Below, piece after piece: positions 21,540 to 34,360 of a stretch of 64,000 nucleotides of DNA; the stretch's first letter is position 1; every line of letters begins with the position of its first letter. The stretch lies in assembly GCA_028551475.1 (NCBI GenBank), contig CM052361.1:15751274-15815273 (forward strand). The letters are read 5' to 3'. This DNA comes from Casuarina equisetifolia. Taxonomy: Eukaryota; Streptophyta; Magnoliopsida; Fagales; Casuarinaceae. The position numbers and the translations under genes are program-made. The notes below the pieces were generated by a model. That model saw nothing but the letters and a program-made list of their open reading frames with translations. It searched no databases and was not told the origin of the DNA.

Positions 21540-24528
21540 AACTAAGCCACTTGGATCAAAAGAAAATTGGGTACCAAAAAAATCAAAGACTGTTTTCTAT
21601 TTTGTAGGAATTGAGAGCAATGGAGGAAATGAATGATAGTAAGGAAATATGGGTTTGGGATAGCGAATGCTCTAAATACATGACTAGAAATCCTAACATG
21701 TTTTCAACTATCTCAACAAGACATGAAAGAAGGTATAAAGGTATCCTTTGGAGATGATTCCCCTTACATCATAAAAGTAAAAGAAGGATGACTACATGTA
21801 CAAATGAAGATCCAGTGGTTGTACCACTGTTGGAAACTTCACCAAGCAACCCTTCTAGTATAAGTAAAGATCTATCATCCGTACTATTGCTTGAAGCTTT
21901 ATACATAAACTTTTCTAGTGCTATTATCACACAAGATGAAAGGAAAGAGTGGTCAACACCTATAAGAAAGAAAGTCTACCTATCTAAGGGTATGAAATGA
22001 CGTAACTCCTAGTAATATCATTGGAAATTCCTTGGATATGGTCAGTAAATGTCCCTTAACTCATAATATTTACGCATTTACTGCATTCCTATCATAAAAA
22101 GAACCTAGAAATATTAAAGAAGCTTTACTTGTAATTGAATTGTTGCCATGCAAGAAGAGTTAAATTAATTTCAAAGAAGTAAAGTTTAGGAATTAACTTC
22201 TAGACTAGAAAGTAAATCCATTAGTGGAACAAAATGGGTGTATAGAAGTAAAATGAATGAACATGGAATAATAATTAGAAATAAGATTAGAAATAAGGTT
22301 ATAACCAAAAAGAAGGTGTGAATTATGATGAAACTTGTGTACTCATAGCTAGATTAGAATCCATTTACATGCTCTTAGCTTATGCATCTTATAAGAATTT
22401 CAAATTATTTCAAATAGATATCAAAAGTGTATTTTTGAATGGTTTTATAAATGAGGAAGGATATGTTGAATAACCTCTTGATTTTGAAGATTTTTTGTTT
22501 CCATATTATGTTTCTAAACTTACTAAGGCTTTATATAATTTGAAAAAAGCTCTAACAGCTTAGAATGATCATTTAAGTATATATTTGGTGGAAAATAATT
22601 TCAAAAAAGTTGCTTTTGATACTACTTTTTTTTTATCAATTCACATGATTATGATATTTTGTTAGTTCAATTATATGTAGATGACATCATTTTTTATTTA
22701 TCTGATTAGTCTTTGTGTAATGAATTTGCTGATTTGATGAAGAAAAAATTTAAAATGAGCATGATGGGTAAACTTAGCTATTTTTTAGGACTGCAAATTA
22801 AGCAAACAACAAATGGTATTTTTATTTTCCAAAGTAAATTTACATATGAACTCTTTAAGAAGTTCAATTTTGATCAAGTTAAAGAAATAAACAATCCTAT
22901 GGATACTTCTACCTATATACATGTTGATTTGAAAGGTACTTCCATTGATCAAAAGACTTATAGAAGATGATAGGATCACTATTATACCTCACTACTCTCC
23001 ACCCTAATATTCTCTTTAATTTATGTCTTTGTGCACATTATCATGTTGATCCTAAAGAAAGTCATCCTACTATTGTTAAGAGATCTTTAGATATCTCAAG
23101 CATACACCTAAGTTAGGTATATGGCATCTTAGAGAGTCATCTTTTCATTTGTATACTTATAATGATGTGGATTATACTAGTTGTAAAACTAATTGTAAAA
23201 GTACTAGTGGGACTTGTCAATTCTTAAGAATATGTTAGTTTCATGGTTTTCCAAGAAGCAATAAAGTGTTCCTATTTCTACTACTGAAGTTGAATATATT
23301 ACCTTGAATAAATGTTATGCATAAGTTCTTTGGATGAAAAATCAACCTGTTAATTTTAATCTACCTCAAAGTTCTATACCCTTAAAGTGTGATAACATAA
23401 GTACTATTAAACTCACAAAAAATCCTATTTAACATTCTTGCATTAAATACACAAAGATTAGGCATTACTTAAAATGGGATCATGCACTTAAGGAAACTAT
23501 CATTAAAGAATACGCTAGTATCCTTCACCAAATTTCTGGCATTTTTACTAAACCTCTTGATAAAGAAAAGTTTTGTTATCTTCACAAAGAATTAGGAATG
23601 TATAATGTTAAGAATTTATAAGTCCAATTTTTATAAAATCTACATCATTATAAAAATATATTGGCATATATGTACTCTTCATCAATCTTATGATTGGAGT
23701 AGCCTCTCTTATCAATCAACATTTCCTTTCCTGTAAAAAGAAGGGGCCACCTTAGTTTGAGGGGGAATTTATCTTGGTAATCCCCTACAAACTCCACACT
23801 GTGACATTGGTATGCACTACTTCTCAAGGAAGTTCTTGGTTAATCTTCTCTATTATAATCTTTCTATATTTTTTCTGTTGATATTGCTTAAACCTAAGCC
23901 TTGTAAGATTTGTACATATTCCCTTTTATTGCTAATGTCTTAATTTTGTTTTCTGAAACTTAACTTTGGTATGATTTTGCTAATATAGTGCTATTATAAT
24001 ATGATTTTGCTACAAATCTTTGCATATCTCACATATGTGTTTTTGGTTCATAAAAGATGAATATGGAAGACATAACATGATGTGTGTTGAGACAGTGTGT
24101 TGTACTTATGGCCATATAAAGGAGATACTATAATAAAATAAAAAATGTAAAAAAGCAAATACATCTAAGTGCATATAAGAAACAACAACTCTCTACATGT
24201 TTAAATGTTTTTGAATTCTTCTATTATGATAAGTATTGGTTATTTTTCATTTATATATGACTATGCCTTGTTTAGTTCATAATTGGTTAGAATAATTGGA
24301 AGGGACTCTATGATAATTTTTAGATACCTTCTTTTGTTGTTGATAAAAAAAAAAGGGGGAGAAAGACATATATTTGGTGTGATAAACTTTGGACTTAGTA
24401 TTTTTTTTGCATTAATATATGCTTAGAGTTGTCTAGAAGTGCTCTTGGAAAGCTAAAAATTAAAGGCTCAAAAGTTGTTTGTATTTTAGCAAAATGTTTT
24501 ATTTTATCATCATCATAAAATGGGAAAA
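21540..24528 (+). pseudogene. Sirevirus-like copia element 1, internally deleted
   Basis: Same family as the copy at 31210-38918. It begins in the linker before the protease (near 21550), shows KEIWVWDSECSKYMTRNPNM at about 21640-21700 (active site D-S-E, not D-S-G), then jumps near 21780 to the linker before the reverse transcriptase. Integrase is missing. RT follows from about 22200 to 22980 (MLMKKKFKMSMMGKLSYFLG region at 22740-22790), RNase H from 22990 to 23620 and a polypurine stretch AGTTTGAGGGGGAATT near 23754. A second purine run at about 24345-24361 precedes the LTR-like start at 24529. There are many stops. Confidence 0.8.
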
Positions 24529-25378
24529 TGTTGAAATATATTAGTATTTTAATGATGACAAAAAGAAAATCTTAATATGAAAATATTTTTACTATTGCTT
24601 GTTTATTTATATATTTTTTAATACAAAAATGATTTTGGACTATTTCATGCAGAAAAAATCACATAGTCTAATCTAAAAGTTTGTGCAAGACTTGGTGCAA
24701 CCTAGGCCCAAATGCATGACCCAAACCTAACATTAAATAGACTTGCACGCCACCCATTGTACTCAACCTAGATGAGTGTGACCCAAATCCAGTAATGACC
24801 CAGTTCTCTTTTTGTGACCCGAATCTGTGTGAAACCATGCGTGACTTGACAAACGAACTTAACGAGCTCCTTAAGTTAAATCTAATCAATTTGAAGATGA
24901 GATCTATGGCAACCTAGTTGATTTGTGATTAGAATAAGCCAATCTATTAAATTGAGGCATGATTTAAGTGATTTATGTGAAAAAGAGACAACCCATGAAG
25001 TGTTCTTTGCAACTTGTGACCCAATTGTTTGATTAAGCAAGAAGTATCAAATCGAAGAATGTTTGAAGCCAAAAACTATGGGTTTGTTGAGGAAGAAGCA
25101 GATTTATTGATTCATAACTAACTTAGAATGATTTGAGTTAAGATTGAAGAGATTTGGTGAAGATTCAAGAGAAACTCGAAGTCTAACTTGTTGACTTAAT
25201 TTGCTTCTATGAGATCTGAATGATAAAAATAAAAATCTACATGAAATGGTAGCATTTCGGGAAAGGATTTCAAATAAACTCAAACTCAATACTCTTATCT
25301 CAAATATTCTTAGAAATTTATACAGAAAAAGGAAAGAGAAAGCTCTAACATGAAGATTTTCTACTTTGGTTAACTTGG
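24529..25378 (+). repeat. Copia LTR-like block, 3' part missing
   Basis: Starts TGTTGAAATATATTAGTATT, the usual start of this copia family's LTR. It aligns loosely with 28774-29720; shared landmarks include AAGATTGAAGAGATTT-like and ATGGTRGCATTT-like segments and GCTC(T/C)AAC. It stops abruptly near 25378, where inverted copia coding sequence begins. It is best read as the 3' LTR of element 1, interrupted. Confidence 0.6.
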
Positions 25379-28300
25379 CAACTATGTGTACCCCACTACC
25401 ACCAAAGCATCAATAAATTTCATGTACCATTGATGCTAGGCTTGCTTTAAGCCATATAAGGATTTGCAGTATCTATAAACCATGTTCTTCCTTTTACCAC
25501 AAAGCCTAGGATGTGCCTCTATGTATACCTGCTCTAATAAATCCCTATGTAAGAATGCATTTTGAACATCCAATTGAAATAATTCCTAATTATAGGCAGC
25601 AACCAAAGAAATAATAGCATGTACATTGATCATCTTTGTAGTGGATGCAAATGTCTCCTTATAATCTATTCCCTTTCTTTAATGGTATCCCTTTGCCACC
25701 AATCGAACCTTATACCACTCAATACTCCCATATAAGTTATATTTTACCTTATACACCTATTTACATCTAATTGCATGCCTTTAGCTAGGTAAAGGCATTA
25801 AGTCCCAAGTATGATTTATCATCAAGGCTTCTAACTCTTAGTCCATAGCCACTACCTAATTATGGTCCATAACTACCAACTAATAGGATGATGGTTCTTG
25901 TATGGTTGAAACTGCAGATATAAAATGGCAATGATGGGGTGCAAGTTGGTTAAAAGAAACACAATTTGTAATAGGATATTAGGTAGACATCAATGTAAAA
26001 GGTAGTGTTGAACAAGTATAATTTGAGGTCCATACTGGAGGCTTGGTTGTTTCACCCAATTTATAAGGTCCTACTAGTAAGGGTGAGGGTGGTGGAGATG
26101 CCAATTATGTTCCTTCTAGGGGGTGCTCTAGAGGTAGTCTAGGTGGTGGGTCTAGAGGGGGTTCTAGATCTAGTCTCCTTTGTGTAGTCAAGGACCCATC
26201 GATTAATGGCATGTGATCATCAAGTCCGATAGGTTCCTCAGGCTGATGATTATCCCTAGAGAAAGGAAACTCAATTTTGTGGAAAGTAAAATCACGACTA
26301 GTGAAAAATTTACAAGTCGTTAAATCATACAAATAATATTCCTTTTGAGAAGAGGTATCCCCATGAAAATAATTGATATGGCCCTAGTTGTAAATTTTCC
26401 TTTTGGGTGAAGGGAAGTAGTAGAACATTGACAACCAAAAACTCAAAGATGATCTAAACTTGAGGGCCTCCCATAGAGGATCTCTTACATGAATGATGTG
26501 AAATGGCTGATGAGGGGAATCTATTAACCAAATACGTGGCAATGAGAATGCACTATTCTAAAAAATGTGAGGGGATACTAGTGTGAAACACTAGTGCCCT
26601 TGCCACCATCAAAAGGTGTCGATGTTTGCACTAAACCACTTCATTCTATTGGGATGTGTAAACACCACTACTCTCATGAATAATTCCTCGTGAGCTAAGG
26701 AAAGAGGAAAGTGAAGCTAAAAAGAATTCTAAACCATTATCTAATCGGATTCTCTATATCGAACAACCAAACTGGGTCAAAACCATGAGAACAAACAATT
26801 GGATAATTTTTAGCACTTGATTCTTAAACTTGATAAGAAATGTCCAAGTGGCATGAGAGAAGTCATTGATTATAGTAAGGAAGTAGCGTGATTCCTCATG
26901 ATTAGGAACTTGATGTGGTTCTTATAAATCCATATGAACCAATTGGAAAATAATAATAGTTCTTATCTGACTTTGTAAAAATGATAATCTAATCTATTTG
27001 GCTAATGGATAGACAGAACAAGAGAAATCATTAGGATGTTTAAGACACTTACCATGAACAACAAGATAGTTAGAAGAAGGATGACCAAAACACATATGCC
27101 ACAAATTATAATTAATATTAAAAATGGTGTTACAAGTAGCATTTACATTTACATCATACATAAGTTTTAGAATACAAAAGTGAAATTGGGAAAAAAATGT
27201 TACAAAAGATGGATTAACTTTGGCGGAGGACACCAAATGATATAAACCTCTATCAACCTTACCCCAATCAATCATTGCCCTAATCAAAAGGTCCTAAAAA
27301 ATGTAGAATCCAAGAAAGAAAGTGACAAAGCAATTTTTATCAATCATGAGTCTAGTAACGGAAAACAAGTTATATTAAAGATGATTAAAGGCATTACCTA
27401 AAAATGTGCCACCATCTATCTCATTTGTTGCAGGTAAATTTTTTAGTGTAGCCAACAACCTCTAAAACTGTTCTAGTGTGAAGCCTTTTTTCACTACATT
27501 ATTGAATGAGTTAGATTTGTGCTAATGTAATCCTATATATCCAATAGTCGGATGGGCTGCTAGTCTAATAAAATGACCATTGTTCCCATTAGGAGATTGT
27601 TGTCCCGCCATGTTGAAATTTCTTACTGAGTTTTGGGTTTGTGCTTGCCTAATCTTTGGTTGTCCAACATAAGGTTGTTAGAAAATAGGTGCACTCTAGG
27701 GATGTTGGTTGAATGAAGCATGCCTTCAACCCTTTCTTATTAACAGAACATGCCAGTTTCGGCCTAGAAAACTCACAAATAGATTTTGTCCATGATCCAC
27801 AATACTCCTTCAACAGTTGCTTAGTATGCATGGACTTGATTCCCTCCAGATAGGTGATTCTTGTTGCAGTTTTCAGGACCCCAATTCATTGGAAAACCAA
27901 TTATATAGTAGCATTGGTCTTGAGTATGTCCTAGCTTATTATAGTGGCTATAAACTAGTTTAGAACTCAGTTGTGTTCCTCGTTGTCCTCCACTACCAAG
28001 TGCAATGTCTTACAAATTAAGGCCACCTATTGCAAGCTTGATGGCTAGAGTAAGTTTTTCATTTGTTGCCAATGAATTATCAACCTTCAATAGTTGGGCC
28101 CTATCCTTTTTGATCATGCTATAAGCATAATCAACAAAAGGAAGAGGATCCTTAAACAAAATCTGGGTTCTAAGTGGTTTATAAGCATCACCCAATCCCA
28201 GTAAAAATTCCATTAGGCGACTTTCCTTTGTTCTTTCCTCTAGCCTCTTATTCACTTCACATGTGCATTTGCCACATGTACATAAAATTAGAGGCTCTCG

Positions 28301-28772
28301 GAGATCAATTTCAACCAATGTGTTTGAAAATAATTGTATGGTAATTAGTCACTGTCTTTTTTAATTGCTTTAACTCATATAACTTCTACCTTAGATTGTA
28401 CCTTTGTGTTGCAATGGTTTATCCATAGTGTAGCTTTAAGGCTTCCCACACCATTTATGCATTCTCAGTCACTATAGCAAAAGACATTAATTTTGGTTCT
28501 ACTAATTTTTCAAGCTAATTGATTATGGCCGAATGACATTGATCCTATTGTGCTGCCTTGGTGGTGTTGTCTTAGTGTCTAGGGAAGCTATCATTAATAA
28601 AACCCCATTTATTCCACCTTTTTAGATTATTTTTGACATGAAGGCTCTACACGTCATAATTTGCTTCAATTGAAAGCTTAATGGTGGAGAGAGGTGCATT
28701 GTGAAAGTCATTAGGGCATAATGCGAATGGGTCTCGGTAAATGTTTGGAAGTAGTTTATTTTTAGTGGCCAT
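25379..28772 (-). pseudogene. Inverted copia fragment, gag to mid-RT, no LTRs
   Basis: Minus strand. It opens with an ATG at 28772 (MATKNKLLPNIYRDPF) and a UBN2-type gag: LKRWNKWGFINDSF near 28600 and RLMEFLLGLGDAYKPLRTQI near 28200. A GAG-pre-integrase motif follows (LWHMCFGHPSSNYL near 27090), then an integrase region. The Pro-rich linker YDLTTCKFFTSRDFTFHK at about 26330 comes next. RT starts with FQLDVQNAFLHRDLLEQVY near 25570 and goes on to the YGLKQA-like motif near 25440. It ends inside RT at about 25379, before the YVDD box. Multiple stops. This is a different copia lineage from its plus-strand neighbours. Confidence 0.8.
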
Positions 28773-28773
28773 A

Positions 28774-31209
28774 TGTTGGAATATATTTTGATGATCAAAT
28801 ATAAATAGCATTACTTGATATATTGGTTGCTTATTTATTAGTTTAATAAGAAAAATAATGTTGGAACTATTATGCAAGAATTCCAATAAAAAGACTTGAA
28901 CCAATGAGCCGAAAGGCATGCAAGCCTAATCCACAACAGAGACGCATAACCTAATCTGCAAGCCTAGTCCAGAACTTGCAAACATGTTCACGTGACCTAG
29001 GCCCATGTGATTCTCGACCTAGACCAATGAAACTCAGGACCTAACCTAGAGGCGTGTGACCTAGCCTATGTGAACAAGACCCATCAAGAATACGTGACCT
29101 CTTCTCATGCCTACAACCCATGTTCACAATTATCAGCTTAAACCCATGACCTAAAAAGCAACCCAACTTGACCTGCTCGACCCGCTCGATGTTGCTACCA
29201 CTAATAATCAAATTTGGCCATTAGAAACTACTCCGCTCATGTAAGAAAAGGTGTCATTTGAAAGCTTACAAATAGTAGAATGAACTATGAAGAAAAATTA
29301 AAGACCAATTCCTTAGAGAATATTAATTTGAAGAAATTAAGGTGTTCTTCATAGTTTATGACCTAATTGCTTAAAAGAGAAACTAGAAGCATATTAAAAA
29401 GTTTCTAAAGCCTAAATCATAAGGCTTTTGAAGAGAATAAGTTGATCTATTAATCTATGAAGCACCCACAATGATTTGATTCAAGATTGAAGAGATTTTA
29501 TGAAGATTTAAGTGAGATTCGAGTTTGACCCATTTTTGGTCCATGAAACTTCGATTTAATCACTTAAGTTATGGACGAAATGGTGGCATTTTAGAGCATA
29601 ATTTTGAATGGTTTTAGAGATATAATGAAGCTTTGTCTCCTTCCTCTTTAATAGCTTGAAATGAAAAGAGAAGATGAAAATTAGGGCTCCAACGAGAAAA
29701 ATAGGTGACTTGCTTTAGAGTTGTTAGAACGGCTCTTTAAAGTGAAATGTGAGTTGTTTTAAATCTTCTTAAGTCCATATTACTCACTGATTATGGTTGT
29801 TCCAAAAATCATAGAGAAGGAATCTTGATGCGGGAACAACTACGTCAGCCCAAGCTCTTAGCCCAACCCATATGTTAAGTTTGACAATTCAAACTTGCTT
29901 GGGTCACAACATAATCCAATGGGTCCAAGAAGGCCAAGGTTGAAAAACAGCCCAAGGATATTCCATAGCGTCTCTGCAGCCTTTAATATGAGGGGTTTCC
30001 TAAATAATTGTTGAGTCCTTAATTTCCTAGGTTTAATTTATTGTTTGAGAATATTTCCTTTTGTTTGGTTTTCCATAATTGTCTAGGTTCCTGATTTATC
30101 TAGGTTTTCATACTTGTCAGATTTCTGATTTGTTTAGGATTCCTTATTTGTCAGAATCCAGATTTGTTAAAACTTCCTTAATTATAAGGATTCTTGATTT
30201 ATCAGGATCCTTCTAGAATTAGGTTTTAAGGATTCCTGATTTACCAAGATCCTTCTAGAATTAGGTTTAGCTGCCTATTTAAAGGGAGCATTGTTTCAAT
30301 TGTAAGCAGAGTTGTTTTCAAGAGAATAGAAACCCCAAAGTTGTGTGATCAACTTTTGCATCCTTTATCCAATTCTTGCCAGGGATTGGTGGTGGAGCAC
30401 CTCCTTGACTGGTGGCGTTGCCTTTACGTCTTGGAGCTTGTTGGCATCTATCCTTTTATTTTGATTATTCCTATTTTCGTTTTTTTCTCCCTTCCTCCCT
30501 ACCAAACACTCACTTTTCCCACAAAAAAACCCAAAACACCAAAAAAATGATTTTTACATATTTTCTAAACCCGAGCTCGCTCAAGCCCACCATAACATTC
30601 GCATCAAATCTACTTACAAAAACTTATATTCTTCACTCAAGCTTCTTCAAGCTCATAGAATTGGTTCTACATTTTGATGATTCTACTATGAGCTTATTAA
30701 TGTTTTCATACACTTGTTAGAAAATTAGATAGCTCTTCATTTCATATTTTATTTGAGTTGATTTCATATAAGTGAACTGTATTAGGGTTCATGTGAATTT
30801 AGGAATTTTGTCCATATCATGTTGTATTAAGTCTCTAGCACTTGTTTGAAGCTTTTGAACTTGAATTCATATCTTACAAAAACTGAATTTGAAACTATAT
30901 TTAATTTCTACTTTTTGTTGAAATTTTTGGGGAAAGAATTTGTAACTAAGATTTAAAAAGTGGTTCTCCTTTGTAATCAATTTGTTAATTGACTGGAGAC
31001 TAACTTTAGCAAGTTGTTGCTAGAGTTAAGTGGAGTAGGTGTTAAGGTGGCTTGGGCCGAACCACCTTTCAAAAATTTGTGTCTTTGTTTTGTGTGATAG
31101 TCTTGTTTGTTGCCTTGATTGTTTGATAGAGGAAAAAGGAAAAAGATGCAAATAATTTTTGATAAACCTAATTCACCCCCCCTTTTTAGGTTGCTATAGG
31201 ATCTAACAA
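28774..31209 (+). repeat. 5' LTR of copia element 2, with a nested insertion
   Basis: Opens TGTTGGAATATATTTTGATG at 28774 and ends TAGGATCTAACA at about 31209, just before a primer-binding-like site. The segment 28774-29720 matches the LTR piece at 24529. Roughly 720 bases in the middle (about 29830-30550) look like an unrelated inserted LTR, which leaves an original LTR of about 1.7 kb. That length fits Sirevirus-type copia elements. Confidence 0.6.
29830..30550 (+). mobile_element. Probable nested solo LTR
   Basis: It has the layout of an LTR. The U3-like part has two 42-bp tandem copies (30186-30227 and 30228-30269; AAGGATTCTTGATTTATCAG then GATCCTTCTAGAATTAGGTTT). They are followed directly by a TATA-like TATTTAAAG at 30275-30283 and a TCTTGG/CTT-rich R-U5-like tail. 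The boundaries are approximate and no target duplication could be fixed. Confidence 0.5.
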
Positions 31210-31222
31210 GTGGTATTGAAGT
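31207..31222 (+). other. Degenerate primer-binding site of copia element 2
   Basis: ACAAGTGGTATTGAAG resembles the TGGTATCAGAGC complement of initiator tRNA-Met used by most plant copia elements, and lies directly after the LTR end. Confidence 0.55.
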
Positions 31223-31439
31223 CATGTTATCTCTAATTTGACTAGATTTAGTAAGATATTTGTGAGATTTACAGAGCAACCAAAATAGCTGCCATATTGA
31301 CCTTCAATAGACCACTCATATTTTATGGTATAAACTATAACCATAGAAAAAACATAATGAAAATGTACATAATGGGACAGGATGTAAAATCTTGTAAAAT
31401 AATAAACAAAATAATACAAATACCTAAAGAATCACCTTT

Positions 31440-33343
31440 ACTTTAGTCAAATGATGTTTCTAAATAAATGGAGAAAAATGGTAAAGCTATGACTATGTTG
31501 TATTACTTTTAACTGTATCTGAATATAATAAAATCTCTACTTGTCAAACAACAAAATAGCTTTGGGATAAATTAGAGGTTTTGCATGAAGGAACCAAAAA
31601 AAATTAAAGACTCTAAAATTGACATGTTTATTTAGAACTATGAATTGTTTATGATGAAACCAAGTGAAAGTATTTATGATATGTATACTAGATTTTATGA
31701 TATTGTTACTAAACTTACATTACTAGGAGAGATTTATCCAAATAAGAAATTAGTAAACAAGGTTCTAGCATGTTGGATGAAAGTTGGGATGCTAAAAGAA
31801 TTTCCATAAAAGAAGCCAATAATTTGAATACAATGAAGCTAGATGAATTGATAGGATCTATACTAACATATGAGCTTCAAATTAATATGAGAATTAAGGA
31901 TAAAGAAGAGTCTAAGAAAGTAGATAAAAAAATTTCTTTTAACACTACTATAAATGATAATGATAATTCTAATTCTAATAAAGATGTTACCTTGCTTGCT
32001 TAAAAAATAAAGAAGTTTTACAAAGCAAAAGGTAAGAATGCAACAAGGGCTATTGATGATCTTTGCTTTGAGTACAAGAGACCATGTCATATAAGAGCAA
32101 ATTGCCCAACTTTAAATACAAAGAAGGATAAAAAGTTAAAGAAAAAGGCATTGGTAGCTACTTGGGATGATGACTCATCTTCAGATGAAGAAGTAGTAGA
32201 GACAACAAATGTATGCTTCATAGGAGTGGAAAGGTATGCTGAAAAGAGTGAATCAATGCCTATTTGGGATGAAGACAACTCATCCTCTAATGAAGAAGAA
32301 GAGGAAATAAACTTTCAATGCTTCATGGGAATGGAGAGTTATGATGACTATGAGGTAAGTACATCTAACAAGTGTTAAGATTATGCTTTATTCAATGAGT
32401 TGAGTGATGCATTCAATGGTTGATAGATTACATGAGTTAGAATTTGAAAATAAAGCATTAAAAGAAAATCTATCCAACATGCAATGTATACAAAGATAGT
32501 GATACAAATGTATGCTTCATGGGAGTAGAAAGGTATGCTAAAAAGAGTGAATCAATGCCTATTTGGGATGAAGACAACTCATCCTCTAATGAAAAAGAGA
32601 AGAAATAAACTTTCAATGCTTCATGGGAATGGAGAGTTATGATGACTATGAGGTAAGTACATCTAACAAGTATCAAGATTGTGCTTTATTCAATGAGATG
32701 AGTGATACATTCAATGGTTGATAGATTACATGAGTTAGAATTTGAAAATAAAGCACTACTAGAAAATTTGTCCAACATGCAATCTAAAAAGAATGAACTT
32801 GAATGTTAACTAAAGAACTCAAGTTTCGTGGTAAAAAAACATAAGAAAATGAAGAAATAACATGAGGTAAGTATTAGTGAAAATTCAAGCATGAAACTTG
32901 AAATCAAAGAACTTAAAGAAACATTTTTATCTTATGGAAAAATTTTTGAAATGAATGATAACATGTATACATGTTCTGATTTGGATAAAAAGCATAAGCA
33001 TATGAAGAATGAAATTGATTTTTTAATTACAAAGCTATCAAATGTTGAATGCTTAAAGAAAGAGCTTGAAAACAAACTAGATAGCTCAACATGCTTGCTA
33101 AACAAGTTTGCTAATGGTAGTGCCATACTTAAAAAGATATTACAATCACAAAAAGGCATGTATGATAAAGTTGGTATAAGTTATAGATCAAATGAAAATG
33201 CAAAACCTTTTACTAAATTCTTTGAAAAGAAAAATTGCATGACTTCTTTGCATGACAAATGCACATATTGTAAATATGTTAGTCATTTTATTGATAAATA
33301 TCTATTAAAGGCTGATAAAAGTTTTAAGATTACTAGAATATAG
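31440..33343 (+). pseudogene. Gag region of copia element 2
   Basis: The UBN2/retrotransposon gag core (PSESIYDMYTRFYDIVTKL; SWDAKRISIKEANNLNTMKL; ELIGSILTYELQ) spans about 31650-31890. A zinc-knuckle remnant follows near 32055 (DLCFEYKRPCHIRANCP; the second Cys reads as Tyr, so the knuckle is damaged). Then comes the acidic segment, a tandem duplication (32206-32803), and a long coiled-coil-like stretch in the open frame 32891-33343 (MKLEIKELKETFLSYGK). Breaks are seen near 31630, 31765, 32003 and 32378. Confidence 0.75.
32206..32803 (+). repeat. 299-bp tandem duplication within gag
   Basis: Copy 1 at 32206-32504 and copy 2 at 32505-32803. They share long identical runs such as AATCAATGCCTATTTGGGAT and GAGAGTTATGATGACTATGA. 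Both encode SMPIWDEDNSSSNE and GMESYDDYE; copy 2 has a short deletion/shift in the Glu run and so loses the frame. Confidence 0.92.
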
Positions 33344-33434
33344 GTGCCAGAAGGCATAATTATCCCTAGCATTCATGGACCCAAAGAAAAGTGAGTACTA
33401 GCAAAATCAAAGATTATTTTATGTTTTGTAGGGT

Positions 33435-34350
33435 TTGAAATTAGTGGAGGAAATAGATTACAACAAGGAAATATGGATTGTGGACAGTAGATGCTCTAAA
33501 CAAATGATTGGAAATCCCAAAATGTTTTCAACTATCGCCTTAAGACATGAAGGAATGGTATCCTTTAGAGATGATTCCTTTTGCATCATAAAAGGTATAG
33601 GGACAATAGGTAACTCATCCTCATCTTTTGTAATTGATGATGTTTTGTTTGTAGAAGGATTGAAACATAATCTTATAAGTGTTAGTCAACTATGTGATAA
33701 GGATTATAAAGTAAAGTTTAGATCTAATTTTTGCAAAATATCTAATAGAAATAAAAAGACTATTCTTTTTGGAAAAAGACTAAGAAATATATATCTTTTA
33801 GATCTAACACATTTCAAAAATAAAAAAAAATATGCTTAGTAATAGATTTGGATAATAGTAGTTAGTTGTGGCATAAGAGATTGACTCATATCAATGTGAA
33901 ACAGCTTGTGAAATTGTATAGAAAGGACTTAGTAAGAAGGATACTGGAATTGAAATGTGATAAAAATGTGGTGTGTGATGCATGCATTAAAGAAAAATAT
34001 GCAAAGACTAGTTTTAATTCAAAAGATATAGTTATAACCACAAAACCCATTGAATTAATACATATGGATCTCTTTGGACCCATGTGGACAACAAGTCTTG
34101 GAAGTAAGTATTATGTGTTTGTAATTGTTGGTGATTATTCTAGATTTACATGGACATTTGACATTACACATAAAAGTGAAACCTTTCACATGTTTGAAAA
34201 TTTTTGTAAAAATGTGTAAAATGAAAAAGAGTGTAAAATCAAATGCATCTGTGCTGATAATGGAATAAAATTCAAAAATAATGAGTTTAAAGATTTTTGT
34301 ACTAAAAATGAAATTGAGCATAATTTTTCTACACCAAAAACACCACAACA
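33435..34350 (+). pseudogene. Protease and integrase of copia element 2
   Basis: Protease: KEIWIVDSRCSKQMIGNP at about 33466-33520, then GIGTIG and LKHNLISVSQLCD near 33660. The active-site triplet is D-S-R, not D-S-G. GAG-pre-integrase begins at MWHKRLTHINVKQL (33866). The integrase zinc-binding part shows His..His (HKRLTH) and CDACIKEKYAKTSF; the catalytic core starts HMDLFGPM at about 34060 with VFVIVGDYSRFTWTF downstream. Stops at about 33839 and 34219 break the frame. The second catalytic Asp is seen in CADNG at about 34252. Confidence 0.85.
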
Positions 34351-34360
34351 AAATGGTGTA

